DNA of 64,000 nt from a bacterium (GCA_030603495.1 JAUVXR010000007.1:18672-82671); one strand, 5' to 3'. Positions 1-9,370 are shown, numbered from the stretch's first letter. Notes: generated by a model from the sequence alone, not told the origin. Made by a program: numbers and translations.

Positions 1-297
1 GACCTCGCTGGCGTAGTAGGCTACTCCCGGGCTGCATACGTAGGGGAAGACAGCGTTGAAGTTGGCCTGGCGCAGGTTTTGCATCGCCGTCTCCCAATCG
101 GGCTCTACCCGATAGCCGCTCCAGACTCCACGCAGCTCACCGACCGACGCTGGCGTGGCCGCATCCGCCGCCGCGAGCTGAGCACTGGCGGTTCCCGGGC
201 GGGCGGCTAAAGACCAGGCCGCTGCGACTATCAGTCCGGCAACTCCGGCCAGAGCGCAAGCGACGCATACGGCTGGCTTACTGTGCCAATGAATCAT
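1..297 (-). CDS. GHL10/DUF187-type glycoside hydrolase-like protein, N-terminal fragment (cut by window edge)
   Basis: This reading frame is missing from the ORF track because it runs off the left edge. Translating from the ATG whose complement is at 295-297 gives 99 codons without a stop. The first ~40 residues look like a signal peptide (basic start, hydrophobic core with AGVAGLIVAAAW, then an AxA-like site). Next comes ELRGVWSGYRV, then NLRQANFNAVFPYV and GVAYYASEV, which is the characteristic start of the GHL10 family (glycosyl hydrolase-like, DUF187), exported proteins thought to act on polysaccharide or peptidoglycan. The catalytic region lies outside the window, so activity cannot be judged. 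Confidence 0.7.
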   Translation of the reverse strand, partial: MIHWHSKPAVCVACALAGVAGLIVAAAWSLAARPGTASAQLAAADAATPASVGELRGVWSGYRVEPDWETAMQNLRQANFNAVFPYVCSPGVAYYASEV

Positions 298-342
298 TAG
301 TCTTAGCATGTGGATGGCTGGAATTCCTGGTCTGACAAGATC

Positions 343-2142
343 TCAGGCTTCGGCCTCCTGCGTTGGCTCTCCGGGCTGTCGAAACTGCACCTTGCAGAGC
401 CTTTCGTAGATGCCTCCGGCTGCTCGTAGCTCCTCATGTGTGCCGCGCTCTGCTATCTTGCCGTCAGCAACAACCAGAATCAGATCGGCGTTAATGACCG
501 TAGACAGGCGGTGAGCGATGATGAAGGTCGTGCGGTTCTTCATTAGCTTGTCCAATGCATCCTGGATGAGGGCCTCGGATTCCGAGTCGAGGTCAGAGGT
601 GGCTTCGTCCAGAATGAGGATGCGCGGATTGGACAGAATGGCGCGGGCAATAGTGATGCGCTGGCGCTGGCCGCCGGAGAGGCGCGCACCCCGTTCCCCC
701 ACGCGCGTCTCGTAGCCATCGGGGAAGTCCATAATGAAATCGTGGGCGTTGGCAGCGATGGCAGCCTGAACCACCTCTTCGTCGGTCGCCTCGGGTCGGC
801 CATACTTGATGTTATCGCGCAGGGTCCCAGCGAACAAGAAGCTCTCCTGCATAACCATGCCGATGTTCTCCCGCAAGCTCCTGATAGAGACGTCGCGCAG
901 GTCGTGACCGTCAATGAGCATCTGGCCGGAAATCGGATCGTAGAAGCGGGGGATGAGATGAACCAGCGTCGTCTTACCGCCACCCGATGGCCCTACCAGC
1001 GCGATCATCTGGCCAGGCTCGACCTCGAAGTTGACATCGCGTAGTACTGTCTCATTGGGCTCGTAGGCGAAGGAGACGTGACGCATCTCGACGCGGCCGG
1101 CGACCTTGCCCAGCCGCAGGGGCTGCTCGGCCTCCTGGATATCCGGGACAGTGTCGAGTGTCTCGAAGATGCGCTCGATGGCGGCCGCAGCCCAGTTGAT
1201 GACATCGCTGATGTGGACCAGGGCAATTATGGGAGCATAGAGCATGGCCACATAGCCTCGGATGGCCGCCAGGTCACCGATGGTCAGGGTATTAAGATAG
1301 ATAATCTGATAGCACCCGACCAAAATGATGACAAGATTGGCTACCTGGGTGATGAGGTTGGCATTGATGCCCAGTACCGCTCGTCGGATGCCAAGGTTGA
1401 TATTGAGCGTGATGCTTTCGCGGATTTCCTTAACAAAGCGTCGGGCCTCCCCCTGTTCCCGGCCGAACGACTGAATGACCCGGATTCCTGAGATGGACTC
1501 GTCCAAAACACTGTAGATCTGGGAGTATTGATCACGGGCCTCCCGGGAGAGGCGACGGATACGCCGCTTCATTAGCATGAAGTTCAATACATATATGGGC
1601 AGAGCAACAGTGGCGATGAGCGCGAGTTGCCAGTTATAAGCGTAGAGGATCACCATAGCGACGACGACGGTGACGGCGTGACTGATGATATTCACAAGCT
1701 GGTCACTGAGCACGCTTTGTACAGCTTCAACATCGTAAAGCACGCGAGACATAATCCAGCCGTGGCGATGGGTCTCAAAATAGCGTAGGGAAAGTCGCTG
1801 GAGGTGGCGGAAGAGCTGCTGGCGGATGTCGAACACCACACGGTTGCCGACGGTCAGCAGCAGACGACCGCGGATATAACTGATGACATACCCGGCCAGA
1901 TAGATCCCGCCGAGTGCAACGCACATCAGGATGACGAAGTGCCAGATCTCATCGGGATCGCCCGCTGCTATTGCCGTGGTATCCGGCCCGCCGATCGGCG
2001 TGGCGAATTGGTTAATGATCTTGCCCCAGATAGCGGGCAGCAACATATTGGTGCCGGTGGCCACAAAGACGAGTGCCAAAGCCGACACTATTCTCCATTT
2101 GTAGCGGCGGGTGAATTGCAGCGCGCGTAGAAAAGTGGACAT
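343..2142 (-). CDS. ABC transporter, fused permease and ATPase (MsbA/LmrA-like exporter half)
   Basis: At 599 residues this is the usual length of a half-size exporter. The first ~320 residues hold the six-helix ABC membrane domain, with hydrophobic segments near 18-40, 70-90 and 150-185 and the coupling region LSREARDQYSQIYSVLDESISGIRVIQSF. The C-terminal ATPase has Walker A GPSGGGKTT, signature LSGGQRQR, Walker B ILILDEATSDLDSES and the switch histidine in FIIAHRLST. Such proteins work as homodimers or heterodimers that flip lipids or drugs across the inner membrane. No partner half-transporter adjoins it, so a homodimer is likely. The substrate cannot be read from the sequence. Confidence 0.9.
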   Translation of the reverse strand: MSTFLRALQFTRRYKWRIVSALALVFVATGTNMLLPAIWGKIINQFATPIGGPDTTAIAAGDPDEIWHFVILMCVALGGIYLAGYVISYIRGRLLLTVGNRVVFDIRQQLFRHLQRLSLRYFETHRHGWIMSRVLYDVEAVQSVLSDQLVNIISHAVTVVVAMVILYAYNWQLALIATVALPIYVLNFMLMKRRIRRLSREARDQYSQIYSVLDESISGIRVIQSFGREQGEARRFVKEIRESITLNINLGIRRAVLGINANLITQVANLVIILVGCYQIIYLNTLTIGDLAAIRGYVAMLYAPIIALVHISDVINWAAAAIERIFETLDTVPDIQEAEQPLRLGKVAGRVEMRHVSFAYEPNETVLRDVNFEVEPGQMIALVGPSGGGKTTLVHLIPRFYDPISGQMLIDGHDLRDVSIRSLRENIGMVMQESFLFAGTLRDNIKYGRPEATDEEVVQAAIAANAHDFIMDFPDGYETRVGERGARLSGGQRQRITIARAILSNPRILILDEATSDLDSESEALIQDALDKLMKNRTTFIIAHRLSTVINADLILVVADGKIAERGTHEELRAAGGIYERLCKVQFRQPGEPTQEAEA

Positions 2143-2184
2143 CGGTGTCGCTCAGGTCTCCGGGCGGAGGAAATCTAGCAAATC

Positions 2185-2209
2185 AGGGACGCCAGTCTCT
2201 AGCGTCCCT
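2185..2209. terminator. Hairpin between response regulator and ABC exporter
   Basis: AGGGACGC and GCGTCCCT form an 8-bp perfect stem with a 9-nt loop. It lies 3' of the response regulator gene (minus strand) and before the exporter gene. The T content after the stem is weak, so this is only a possible terminator or processing hairpin. Confidence 0.4.
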
Positions 2210-2298
2210 GCGGGGCGGCTTCCGCCGCCAGTTGCGTCGTCTGACTAGCTGATGGTCAGCCATCAGCGCCTCCTCGGTACAACTTACCCAGAGGTTCT

Positions 2299-2715
2299 TT
2301 ACACCTCCCAGGTGGGTTCCGAGTCGTATTCGTCAGCGGGGTGCTCCAGGCTCTGGAAGATGCGCTCCACGAAGGCAAGTAGTTCACGGGGGTTAAAGGG
2401 CTTGGTAAGATATGAGTCAACACCCGATGACCAGCCCTTAAAGATATCGGCATCTTGGGCCTTAGCTGTGAGCATGATAACAGGAATATCTTTGGTCTCG
2501 GCATTGCCCCTCAGTTCCTTGAGCACCTCGAAGCCGTCCATACGGGGCATCATTACGTCAAGGATTATCATATTCGGCTTCTCCGCCTTGGTCTGCTCAA
2601 TCGCCTCGATGCCGTCATAAGCCGTAACCACATCGTACCCGGTGCGCTGCAGGTTGACCTCCACCAGGCGAACGATATGTCGTTCGTCGTCTACTACCAG
2701 AATCTTCTTGGCCAT
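2299..2715 (-). CDS. Stand-alone CheY-like response regulator
   Basis: The protein is a single receiver domain of 138 residues with no output domain. The acidic pair is in LVVDDE, the phospho-acceptor is D53 in MIILDVMMPRMDG, the switch threonine is T83 in MLTAK, and K105 lies in YLTKPF. The ORF track extends 32 residues further upstream. I chose the internal ATG because the protein then starts MAKKILVVDDE, the normal family start, and GGGAGGG lies about 11 bases before it. No histidine kinase is nearby, so it probably receives signals from a kinase elsewhere. It has its own consensus promoter. Confidence 0.9.
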   Translation of the reverse strand: MAKKILVVDDERHIVRLVEVNLQRTGYDVVTAYDGIEAIEQTKAEKPNMIILDVMMPRMDGFEVLKELRGNAETKDIPVIMLTAKAQDADIFKGWSSGVDSYLTKPFNPRELLAFVERIFQSLEHPADEYDSEPTWEV

Positions 2716-2788
2716 TTCTGCTAGGCCCTCCCTTGCTGGCTTGCCGTTGCTCGGGGGCAGATGGCACTGTCGTCCCAAGCCTGGTTGT

Positions 2789-2818
2789 ATTATAGCAGAC
2801 CCACCTTGCACTTGTCAA
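2789..2818 (-). promoter_or_regulatory. Consensus sigma-70-type promoter for the response regulator
   Basis: Reading the minus strand, TTGACA (2818-2813) and TATAAT (2794-2789) are both perfect, with an 18-base spacer. Transcription would start near 2782, about 65 bases before the regulator's ATG. The xylulokinase gene ends a few bases upstream, so this promoter separates the regulator from the sugar cluster. Confidence 0.75.
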
Positions 2819-2822
2819 ACTG

Positions 2823-4364
2823 TTATACCAGGCTTGCTTCGATTAGCCGCTGGTCTGCGACGAAGCTGGACTTCAGTTGGCGGTACAACTGCTGATATAG
2901 ACAATAGTACGGCTTATAGAGTTCGCAGTGCTCGGGAAGTGGGGGCAATTCATCAACCACTCTAATCGTCGCGGCACAGGCTTCGGGCACACTCGACCAG
3001 ACACCAGTGCCTACGCCGGCCAGCAGGCCGACTCCGAAGGCGGGACCTTCGTCTACATTGATCGTACAGTGCGCCTGGCCGGTGACGTCGGCCTGGATCT
3101 GCCGCCACAGCTTGCTGCGTGCTCCTCCCCCCGAAGCGCGGACCTGCCTGGCCTCAACGCCCATTGTACGAATTATCTCGAAGGAATCGCGCATGGCGAA
3201 GGCAACTCCCTCCATCACTGCGCGGATTATGTGTGCCCTGGTATGCCGGATGGTCAAGCCGAACAGCACGCCCCTGGCGTTGGGATCCGCGTGCGGAGTG
3301 CGCTCGCCAGTGAGATAGGGCAGGAAAACAAGTCCTTCTGCGCCGGCTGGGACGGAGGCGGCGGCTTGTGTCATAAGCTCGTACGGATCGCGGTCCGCAC
3401 TCTCGGCGGCGGCAATCTCCTCGGCGCACAGCGTGTCACGCAGCCAGCGAAATGAGCCGCCTGCCGCCAGCACTACGCCCATAACGTGCCACTTGCCCGG
3501 CACGGCGTGGCAGAAGGTATGCGTGCGCAGCTGCTCGTCCCTCAGCGGCTCGTCGAGGTAGGCGAAGACTACGCCAGAAGTACCTACAGTGGACGAGATG
3601 ATACCAGTTTCTACGATGCCGTTGCCGACGGCGCCCGCCGCTTGGTCTCCGCCGCCGCCGACCACGGGCGTGCCCGCCGCGAGGCCCGTCGCTGCGGCTG
3701 CTGCCTCCGTAATCTGCCCGGTGACCTCGGGCGACTCGTAGACGTCGGGGAGCACCTCGCCGGGCAGGTCAATGCGTTCCAGGATCAGGTCGGACCAGCG
3801 CCGCTGGGGCACGTTGAACAGCGAGGTCCCGGAAGCGTCGCTGACTTCAGTGGCATACTCACCGGTGAGCCGGAAACGAACGTAGTCCTTGGGCAGCAAC
3901 ACCTTGCGCAGCCGGTCATAGTTCTCTGGCTCGTTCTGTCGCAGCCAGATGATCTTGGGCGCAGTGAAGCCGGTCAGAACGGGGTTACAGGTCTCGGCGA
4001 TAATATCGTCTTCACCAACCGCCTCCGTTATCCAGGCGCATTGCTCGGAAGTACGTTGATCGCACCACAGAATCGCCGGGCGGATGACCTCGTCGTCTTC
4101 GTCGAGGAAGACCGACCCGTGCATCTGGCCGGACAACCCAATGCCGGAGATTTCACCGCCGCTGATGTTAGTCTCGGCGAGCACGGCCCGAATCGTCTCG
4201 CAGGTCGCTCGCCACCAGTCGGCCGGGTCCTGCTCTGCCCAGTTCGGGCGGGGGGTAGCCAGGGGATACTCAGACAGTGCGCTCGCGACGATAGCGCCAG
4301 TCTCGTCAATGAGCAGAGCCTTCGTGCCCGTTGTCCCGACATCTAAGCCCAGCAGGTATGCCAC
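2823..4364 (-). CDS. xylB: Xylulokinase (FGGY family carbohydrate kinase)
   Basis: The gene encodes 513 residues from a GTG that follows GGGGAGG, and the protein then begins VAYLLGLDVGTTGTKALL, the phosphate-binding start of FGGY kinases. The longer track ORF adds 37 unlikely residues. Other family marks are SGQMHGSVFLD, the substrate-side LWCDQRT, GGGGDQAAGAVGNG, and the C-terminal ASGGGARSKLWRQIQADVTG. XylB phosphorylates D-xylulose to xylulose 5-phosphate in the cytoplasm. It heads a run of sugar genes with a glycerate kinase, TIM-barrel isomerases and IolB, so a related ketopentose substrate is possible. Confidence 0.9.
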   Translation of the reverse strand: MAYLLGLDVGTTGTKALLIDETGAIVASALSEYPLATPRPNWAEQDPADWWRATCETIRAVLAETNISGGEISGIGLSGQMHGSVFLDEDDEVIRPAILWCDQRTSEQCAWITEAVGEDDIIAETCNPVLTGFTAPKIIWLRQNEPENYDRLRKVLLPKDYVRFRLTGEYATEVSDASGTSLFNVPQRRWSDLILERIDLPGEVLPDVYESPEVTGQITEAAAAATGLAAGTPVVGGGGDQAAGAVGNGIVETGIISSTVGTSGVVFAYLDEPLRDEQLRTHTFCHAVPGKWHVMGVVLAAGGSFRWLRDTLCAEEIAAAESADRDPYELMTQAAASVPAGAEGLVFLPYLTGERTPHADPNARGVLFGLTIRHTRAHIIRAVMEGVAFAMRDSFEIIRTMGVEARQVRASGGGARSKLWRQIQADVTGQAHCTINVDEGPAFGVGLLAGVGTGVWSSVPEACAATIRVVDELPPLPEHCELYKPYYCLYQQLYRQLKSSFVADQRLIEASLV

Positions 4365-4455
4365 GGATTTGCCTCCCCTATGCCTGTCGTACCGCAACGG
4401 GACCTTTCTCTTGCACAAAATCTGAGCAACGCTATTGAGTCCACTTCTGGGGACA

Positions 4456-4830
4456 CTACTCAGCCTGGGAGACAACGATCTTTGCTCCGGCCGGAACCGA
4501 CTTGAACACTGTCGGGTCGCCCTCGAGCTTGCCCCAGACGGTTACCGGGCTGGCGGGGCGGATTTCGTCGCCCTGGCTCATCGGCGTCGGCCCGAAGAAG
4601 ATGCACATCGCCGAACCCGGCGGCCAGTAGCCCAGATCGCCCAGCTCGACGGTCTCCTGCGGGGCCTCGTTACCGGCTTTGATGGGGATTTCGAAGTAGA
4701 TTTCGCCCCCCCAGGTCGAGGCCGAGGCCTCGATGGGCAGCGCCTCCCAGATCGTCTGGGCCAGATTAGTGTCATTGAGCACTGCATACGCTGTTACGTC
4801 GCCAGCCGTTATCTCGATGCGTTTAGCCAT
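4456..4830 (-). CDS. Cyclophilin-like fold protein (TM1367 type)
   Basis: A 124-residue cytoplasmic protein with the pattern of the small cyclophilin-like family typified by TM1367: an early AVLNDTNLAQTIWEALP segment, WGGEIYFEIP, and the loop DLGYWPPGSAMCIFFGPTP. No prolyl isomerase activity has been established for this family, and the eukaryotic cyclophilin active-site residues are not evident. It sits between xylB and the DUF1015 gene on the same strand. Confidence in the fold is good; the function is unknown. Confidence 0.75.
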   Translation of the reverse strand: MAKRIEITAGDVTAYAVLNDTNLAQTIWEALPIEASASTWGGEIYFEIPIKAGNEAPQETVELGDLGYWPPGSAMCIFFGPTPMSQGDEIRPASPVTVWGKLEGDPTVFKSVPAGAKIVVSQAE

Positions 4831-4924
4831 TGGGTTAGTCTCCCGTATAGGATTGTGCTCAAGGGCTGCTATCGCGGCCTACCTGTTTTCACAGTGCATG
4901 GTATGTGTCGGTGCAAGCGGTGCG

Positions 4925-6262
4925 CTATGGTCGTAGGTCATAGATGGCGACTCCCGCAAGCGGTTTGGGATAGAAGTGTGTTCCCTTCTGCGGCATGTAA
5001 TCTCCGGCAGCAGCGACTTCCATCACATCCTGGATGCTGGGTGGGTTGATCAGGAAGGCAGCCGCTGACTCCCCTGTGTCCACTGAGGCGATGGCCGCTT
5101 CTGCGCTTCGCGTGAAGAAGATGTTCTTCTGGCTCTCAGCATACTGCCCACTGAGGCGCATCAGCCCCTGGATTATGGCATAGTGCAGCACAGCCACGTC
5201 GAGATTCCGCCAGGCCGGGCAGCTCTCTGGGGCGAGGTCACGTAGAGCGGCTGTGCCGTGGGGGGCCTTCAGCAGGCAAAGATCGTTGTCGCCGGTGTAC
5301 AGGCCGAACTGATGCTGGTTGGCGCCAGCCTCGTGCATCTTGGCCAGGAAGGCCCGTAGCGCGGTGTTCCGCTCGGCAGGAGCTGTAGGCAGTTCGCAGC
5401 GGCTGATGGCGAATACCCCTGCAGCCGGATCGCGCAGGTATTCGTATGCCGACGGTGGGAGTTCTCGGATTAATCGGTGCAAGGGAAGTATAGTCAAAGT
5501 CTCGGCATCTACGTTACACAGAAACATGGTTGTGTATTGCCATGGTGCACAGGCCTCGGCACCGTGCTCGGCGCGCATCTGGTCGCGGTAGGCCAAAGCC
5601 GCCGAATAGCGGTGATGGCCATCGGCGATGACGATTTGCTTGTCAGCCATCACTGTGCTGATGCCGTGAATGACCTCAGGGTCAACGACGCACCACATGC
5701 GATGGACTACACCCTCGTCGTCAGCGACTACGAAGAGCGGCTCGGATGGAAGCGCTGAGTATAGCAGCTCATCAACGGCCAGGCTAGGGTCACTGAACAG
5801 AGCAAAAATCTGGCTAAAGGCACACTGGCAGGCGCGCATCATCCCCAGCCGGTCGGTCTTGACTGCCGGTCGGATCTGCTCATGAGGCAGGATAACCTGC
5901 TCCTCGTAGTCGTGGAGCTTGACCGCTGCGATGTGGCCGCGGCGGCTGATTGGCCCGCGCAGTGGGTCCAGGTAGTCCTGTTCGTAGACGTAGAGGGCCG
6001 GGGTCTGTTCCTGGGTGAATATGCCCTGGTCACGCCAGTGGTGCCAGTAATCGGCGGCGCGCGGGTACCGCGACAAATATGGGTCGGGAGAAAAGGGGGC
6101 CCCGCCCAACGTCAGGTGGACGATATTGTAAGGGCTGCGGGCAGAATAATCGGCGTGGTGGGCCTCGCTGATGAGATCGTATGGAGGCGCCAGCACGCTG
6201 GACATGTTCTTTATCTTCTGCGGATTGTAGCGCCAACCGCGAAAAGCCTTAACCGTTGCCAT
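4925..6262 (-). CDS. DUF1015 family protein
   Basis: The 445-residue protein matches DUF1015 along its length: N-terminal FRGWRYNPQKI followed by LAPPYDLIS, then YVYEQDY, ILPHEQI, and the strongly conserved VIADGHHRYSAAL. The family contains a ParB-like region related to some ATP/ADP-dependent kinases (SerK-type), but a reaction for this branch is not established. It lies inside the sugar-catabolic cluster on the same strand, 28 bases from the next gene, so co-transcription is likely. Confidence 0.85.
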   Translation of the reverse strand: MATVKAFRGWRYNPQKIKNMSSVLAPPYDLISEAHHADYSARSPYNIVHLTLGGAPFSPDPYLSRYPRAADYWHHWRDQGIFTQEQTPALYVYEQDYLDPLRGPISRRGHIAAVKLHDYEEQVILPHEQIRPAVKTDRLGMMRACQCAFSQIFALFSDPSLAVDELLYSALPSEPLFVVADDEGVVHRMWCVVDPEVIHGISTVMADKQIVIADGHHRYSAALAYRDQMRAEHGAEACAPWQYTTMFLCNVDAETLTILPLHRLIRELPPSAYEYLRDPAAGVFAISRCELPTAPAERNTALRAFLAKMHEAGANQHQFGLYTGDNDLCLLKAPHGTAALRDLAPESCPAWRNLDVAVLHYAIIQGLMRLSGQYAESQKNIFFTRSAEAAIASVDTGESAAAFLINPPSIQDVMEVAAAGDYMPQKGTHFYPKPLAGVAIYDLRP

Positions 6263-6289
6263 ATTGGATTACCTATCGCTTGCTCTGTT

Positions 6290-7110
6290 CTACACGAACT
6301 GCCTCAGGTGCTGGAGGCCCTTGATGAAACCTTCCTCGCGTCCCCAGGTTGAATCTTCGTGCTCGATGCTTAGCACGCCGTCGTAGCCGTGGTGGCGCAG
6401 GCGGCCGATGTAGGTGCCCCAGTCAATCTCGCCGAAGCCGGGAATGACGTACCGCCAGAACTCGTGGTTCTGGTTGCCGGTATAGGCCAGCTGGTTGTAG
6501 CGGATCTCGGTGTCCTTGGCGTGGGTATGGAAGATGCGGTCGGCGAACTTCTCGACCGCCGCCAGGTAATCAATATCCTGCCAGACGAGATGGGAGGGGT
6601 CGAAGTTCAGCCCAAAGTTGGCGTCGGGCACCAGGTCGAAGAGCAGGTCCCACTGACCCAGGTGCATTATGTTGGTGGCAGTCCAGTTTTCCAGTGCAAT
6701 CTTAACTCCGACGTCCGCTGCTTTCGCGCACAGTCCGGAGAAAAACGGCGCCGCGATCTGCTCTATCGCCTCCTCGCGACTCATGCCCTCAGGCGGCAGG
6801 CCGGCCATGCAGCAGAGCACATCTACGTCCGCCTCCCGGCAGATTTCGACCAGCCCCGTGAGCCATGCTTGATGATGAGCGCGCTCGGCGGGGTCAGTCG
6901 CCGTGACGTTGATATAGGCGGCCAGGCTGGAGATCTCCAGACCGGCGTTGCGCGCGATCACGGGCAGGTCCTCCGCTGAGTCGGGTTCAAAGTGCGCGAT
7001 GCCTCTTCGGCGCGGATTTCCAGGCAGTCGAAGCCCGCCTCTGCCGCGAACTCAACTACTGTTTCGATGTCGTCACTGCTGAACGGGAGGGTCAGCAATC
7101 CAACTTTCAT
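6290..7110 (-). pseudogene. Sugar phosphate isomerase/epimerase (xylose isomerase-like TIM barrel), split by a -1 frameshift
   Basis: The N-terminal part starts at 7110 after a perfect AAAGGAGG with MKVGLLTLPFSSDDIETVVEFAAEAGFDCLEIRAEE. The rest continues in another frame as HFEPDSAEDLPVIARNAGLEISSLAAY and runs to 6290. The two frames meet near 7000-7008, and the total of 821 bases is one short of a whole number of codons, so one base (probably a G) has been lost. The joined protein would have about 273 residues, normal for AP-endonuclease-2/xylose-isomerase TIM barrels, with metal-ligand segments ALENW, NFDPSHL, HTHAKD and SIEHED intact. Either a recent mutation or a sequencing error would explain this. 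Confidence 0.75.
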
Positions 7111-7111
7111 G

Positions 7112-8290
7112 TCAATGGCCTCCTTTGGGAGAATGAGTACAGTTGCAACGGCGCCCGGCGAGCCAAGTGCGGATGATCTGCTCAGCCGCAAAGCTGAGCA
7201 TCTCCCGGGCCGTGTCCGGACGCATCGCTTCCGCGAGACTCATTGGTGCCCTGAGACACGAGAACAGAGCAGTGAAGCCGTGCTGGATGAGTTGACCCGC
7301 GTCAGCAGCGACGCTGCCGCCGACGGCAATGACCGGTATACCCAGCTCCTGGCCGACGCGCAGCGGGCCGGTGGGCGCTTTGCCAAAAGGTGTCTGCGCA
7401 TCGAGCCGGCCTTCGCCGGTGATGATCAGGTCCGCGTCCTGCGCTTGTTCAGCCAAGTCAACTACCTCAAGCACTATCTCTATGCCCGACTCGAGCGTAG
7501 CGTCGCAGAAGGCCAGCAGCCCGGCGCCCAGCCCGCCGGCAGCGCCGGCACCCGGTACGTCCGCGACGGACTTGCCCACGTCTCGTTCCAGTACCTCGGC
7601 GTAATGAGCCAACCCCGCTTCGAGCTGCTCTACCTGCTCGGGTGTAGCACCTTTTTGCGGAGCATAGATCCGGGCCGCGCCGTGCGGACCCAGCAGCGGA
7701 TTGTCCACATCGCAGGCTACCCGCACCGTGCAGTCGGCCAGACGTTGATCTATAGCCGAGACGTCAATCGCGGCTATATCCTGGAGCCGTCCTCCGCTCA
7801 CCCGGGATATTTCCCGCCCCTGCCCATCGAGCATCCGGGCGCCCAGCGCCTGCGCCATAGCGGCCCCGCCGTCGGTAGTCGCGCTGCCCCCAACGCCGAT
7901 GATGAGGCTGCGGCAGCCGGCATCCAGAGCTGCACTGATGAGTTGCCCGGTGCCATACGTGGTGGTACGAGTCGGATCACGCTCGTCTTCGGGTACCAGC
8001 GGAAGGCCGGAGGCAGCGGCCATTTCGATAGCTGCGGTCTGCCCGTCGCCCAAGAGGCCAAACTGCGCCTCGACCGGTTGGCCCAGCGGCCCCTCCACCC
8101 TCTCAGCAGCGAAGTACCCACCGGTGGTGTGGACGAGTGCGTCCACGGTGCCTTCGCCGCCGTCGGCCAGGGGGACCTCAACCACCTCGATGTCCAGGTC
8201 GGCGTCGGAGATACCCTTATGCAACGCCCGGCATACCTCAGCCGCCGACAAACAGCCCTTGAATGAGTCTGGCGCAACTACGATCTTCAC
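7112..8290 (-). CDS. Glycerate kinase (GarK/GlxK family)
   Basis: The 392-residue protein begins MKIVVAPDSFKGCLSAAEVCRAL and has PLADGGEGTVDAL, GVGGSATTDGGAAMAQALG, PGAGAAGGLGAGL and ITGEGRLDAQTPFGKAP, all diagnostic of family 1 glycerate kinases, which make 2-phosphoglycerate from D-glycerate and ATP. Its stop is 2 bases from the start of the frameshifted isomerase, whose ribosome-binding site lies inside this gene, so the two are translationally linked. It fits a pathway that breaks uronate- or hydroxypyruvate-type intermediates down to glycerate. Confidence 0.92.
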   Translation of the reverse strand: MKIVVAPDSFKGCLSAAEVCRALHKGISDADLDIEVVEVPLADGGEGTVDALVHTTGGYFAAERVEGPLGQPVEAQFGLLGDGQTAAIEMAAASGLPLVPEDERDPTRTTTYGTGQLISAALDAGCRSLIIGVGGSATTDGGAAMAQALGARMLDGQGREISRVSGGRLQDIAAIDVSAIDQRLADCTVRVACDVDNPLLGPHGAARIYAPQKGATPEQVEQLEAGLAHYAEVLERDVGKSVADVPGAGAAGGLGAGLLAFCDATLESGIEIVLEVVDLAEQAQDADLIITGEGRLDAQTPFGKAPTGPLRVGQELGIPVIAVGGSVAADAGQLIQHGFTALFSCLRAPMSLAEAMRPDTAREMLSFAAEQIIRTWLAGRRCNCTHSPKGGH

Positions 8291-8340
8291 GCTACCACTC
8301 TCAGCCCGTCAGCGCACAAGCCGTTGATCTGTTTGTGTCG

Positions 8341-9270
8341 TTAAAGCTCCGCCCACATCCGCCGCCAGGTGCGCTTAGTCTGGGCGACAATCAGGTCGGA
8401 GTCCTCGTCGCCGACCGGCTTGACCTCGAAGCTCAGCACCGGCTTGGCGGTGGGCACCTCGGCCTGGAAGTAGCCCGCATAGATGAGGCTCTCGACGTAC
8501 TCCTTGAGCTCGGAAACACCATTCTCACCGCCGGAATAGCCGAAGCGCGGGTGCAGATCGCCGTAGGCCGGATCACTGTTGTCGGCCATTACGCAGTTAC
8601 CTGCGTGCGTGTGGATGACGTAGTCCGCGAGGTGACTGAGACATTCACCAGGCGACTCCCACAGTAGCGGCAGATGCGAGAGGTCAATGGTAATGCCGAA
8701 GTTGTCCGCCAGCTCGCGGACTCGGGCCGCCAGCTCCGCTGCCCGCTCGCTGGGGCCAATAAGACACGCCTTGTCTATCTTCTCGTCGAAGGCCTCCAGC
8801 GATATCCAGCAGACGTAGTCGGTGGCCTTGCTCTCGGCGTACTGGCACAACTCCACGCACGAGTCCACCAGCAGGTCCATCTGCTGGGCGCGGTCGGCGT
8901 CACCCGGGTCCTTGCCGCTGAGTACGGCGGTGATTTTGGCGTTGAGCTCGTACGCTGCGTCAATGGACTTTTTTACCTCGTCAATCGCTGCCTGACGGCC
9001 CGCCTCGTCGGGATCGTTGAGGTTGAGTTGGCCGCCGAGCAGGTTGGGCTGCGCGGCCATGCCGTAGCTGATGCCGCTCTGCTCGGCAATTGCCCGCAGT
9101 TCATCGTGAACGCCGGGCACATCTACGCGCTTGATCTCCAGCACATCCCAGAAATCGTCCCGCGCCAGCTTGCGGACGGTCTCCTGCACCGCCGGCGGCT
9201 CGGTCGCCTCCGGGTATGCCATGAAGTGAATCAACCCCAGGTCCATCAGTTGTCGCCATGATTCGACCAT
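8341..9270 (-). CDS. Sugar phosphate isomerase/epimerase, xylose isomerase-like TIM barrel
   Basis: The 309-residue protein has the alternating strand/helix pattern of the AP_endonuc_2 superfamily and plausible metal-binding segments: WISLEAFDEK, GITIDLSHLP, YVIHTHAGN and the closing VLSFEVKPV. A GAGGAG sequence lies about 7 bases before the ATG. Members include inosose and tagatose epimerases and hydroxypyruvate isomerases; the exact substrate cannot be assigned. It is the second protein of this superfamily in the cluster and is clearly different in sequence from the one at 6290-7110. Confidence 0.75.
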   Translation of the reverse strand: MVESWRQLMDLGLIHFMAYPEATEPPAVQETVRKLARDDFWDVLEIKRVDVPGVHDELRAIAEQSGISYGMAAQPNLLGGQLNLNDPDEAGRQAAIDEVKKSIDAAYELNAKITAVLSGKDPGDADRAQQMDLLVDSCVELCQYAESKATDYVCWISLEAFDEKIDKACLIGPSERAAELAARVRELADNFGITIDLSHLPLLWESPGECLSHLADYVIHTHAGNCVMADNSDPAYGDLHPRFGYSGGENGVSELKEYVESLIYAGYFQAEVPTAKPVLSFEVKPVGDEDSDLIVAQTKRTWRRMWAEL

Positions 9271-9346
9271 TTCAATCTCCTCTCATACAGTTTGGAAGTA
9301 GTGACGCTTGTTTGGCGGAACGGGCATCCTGTCTGTTGACATTGTG

Positions 9347-9370
9347 GGCAGGCGAGACGCCTGTCCTACC
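9347..9370. repeat. GGACAGGCG-type palindromic intergenic repeat, copy 1
   Basis: GGCAGGCG-AGA-CGCCTGTCCTACC is a copy of the palindrome found again at 31.4, 33.97 and 37.7-37.8 kb. A second related short motif (GGGCATCCTGTCTGT) precedes it. It lies in the 112-base gap between a TIM-barrel gene and iolB. Confidence 0.8.

Noticed and set aside
3486-4346. 286-residue plus-strand ORF
   Set aside because: Antisense of the xylulokinase gene; Arg/Gly/Ala-rich text typical of shadow frames in GC-rich DNA.
6992-8266. 424-residue plus-strand ORF
   Set aside because: It is the antisense of the glycerate kinase and isomerase genes, with low-complexity composition and no domain. The minus-strand proteins have clear family motifs.
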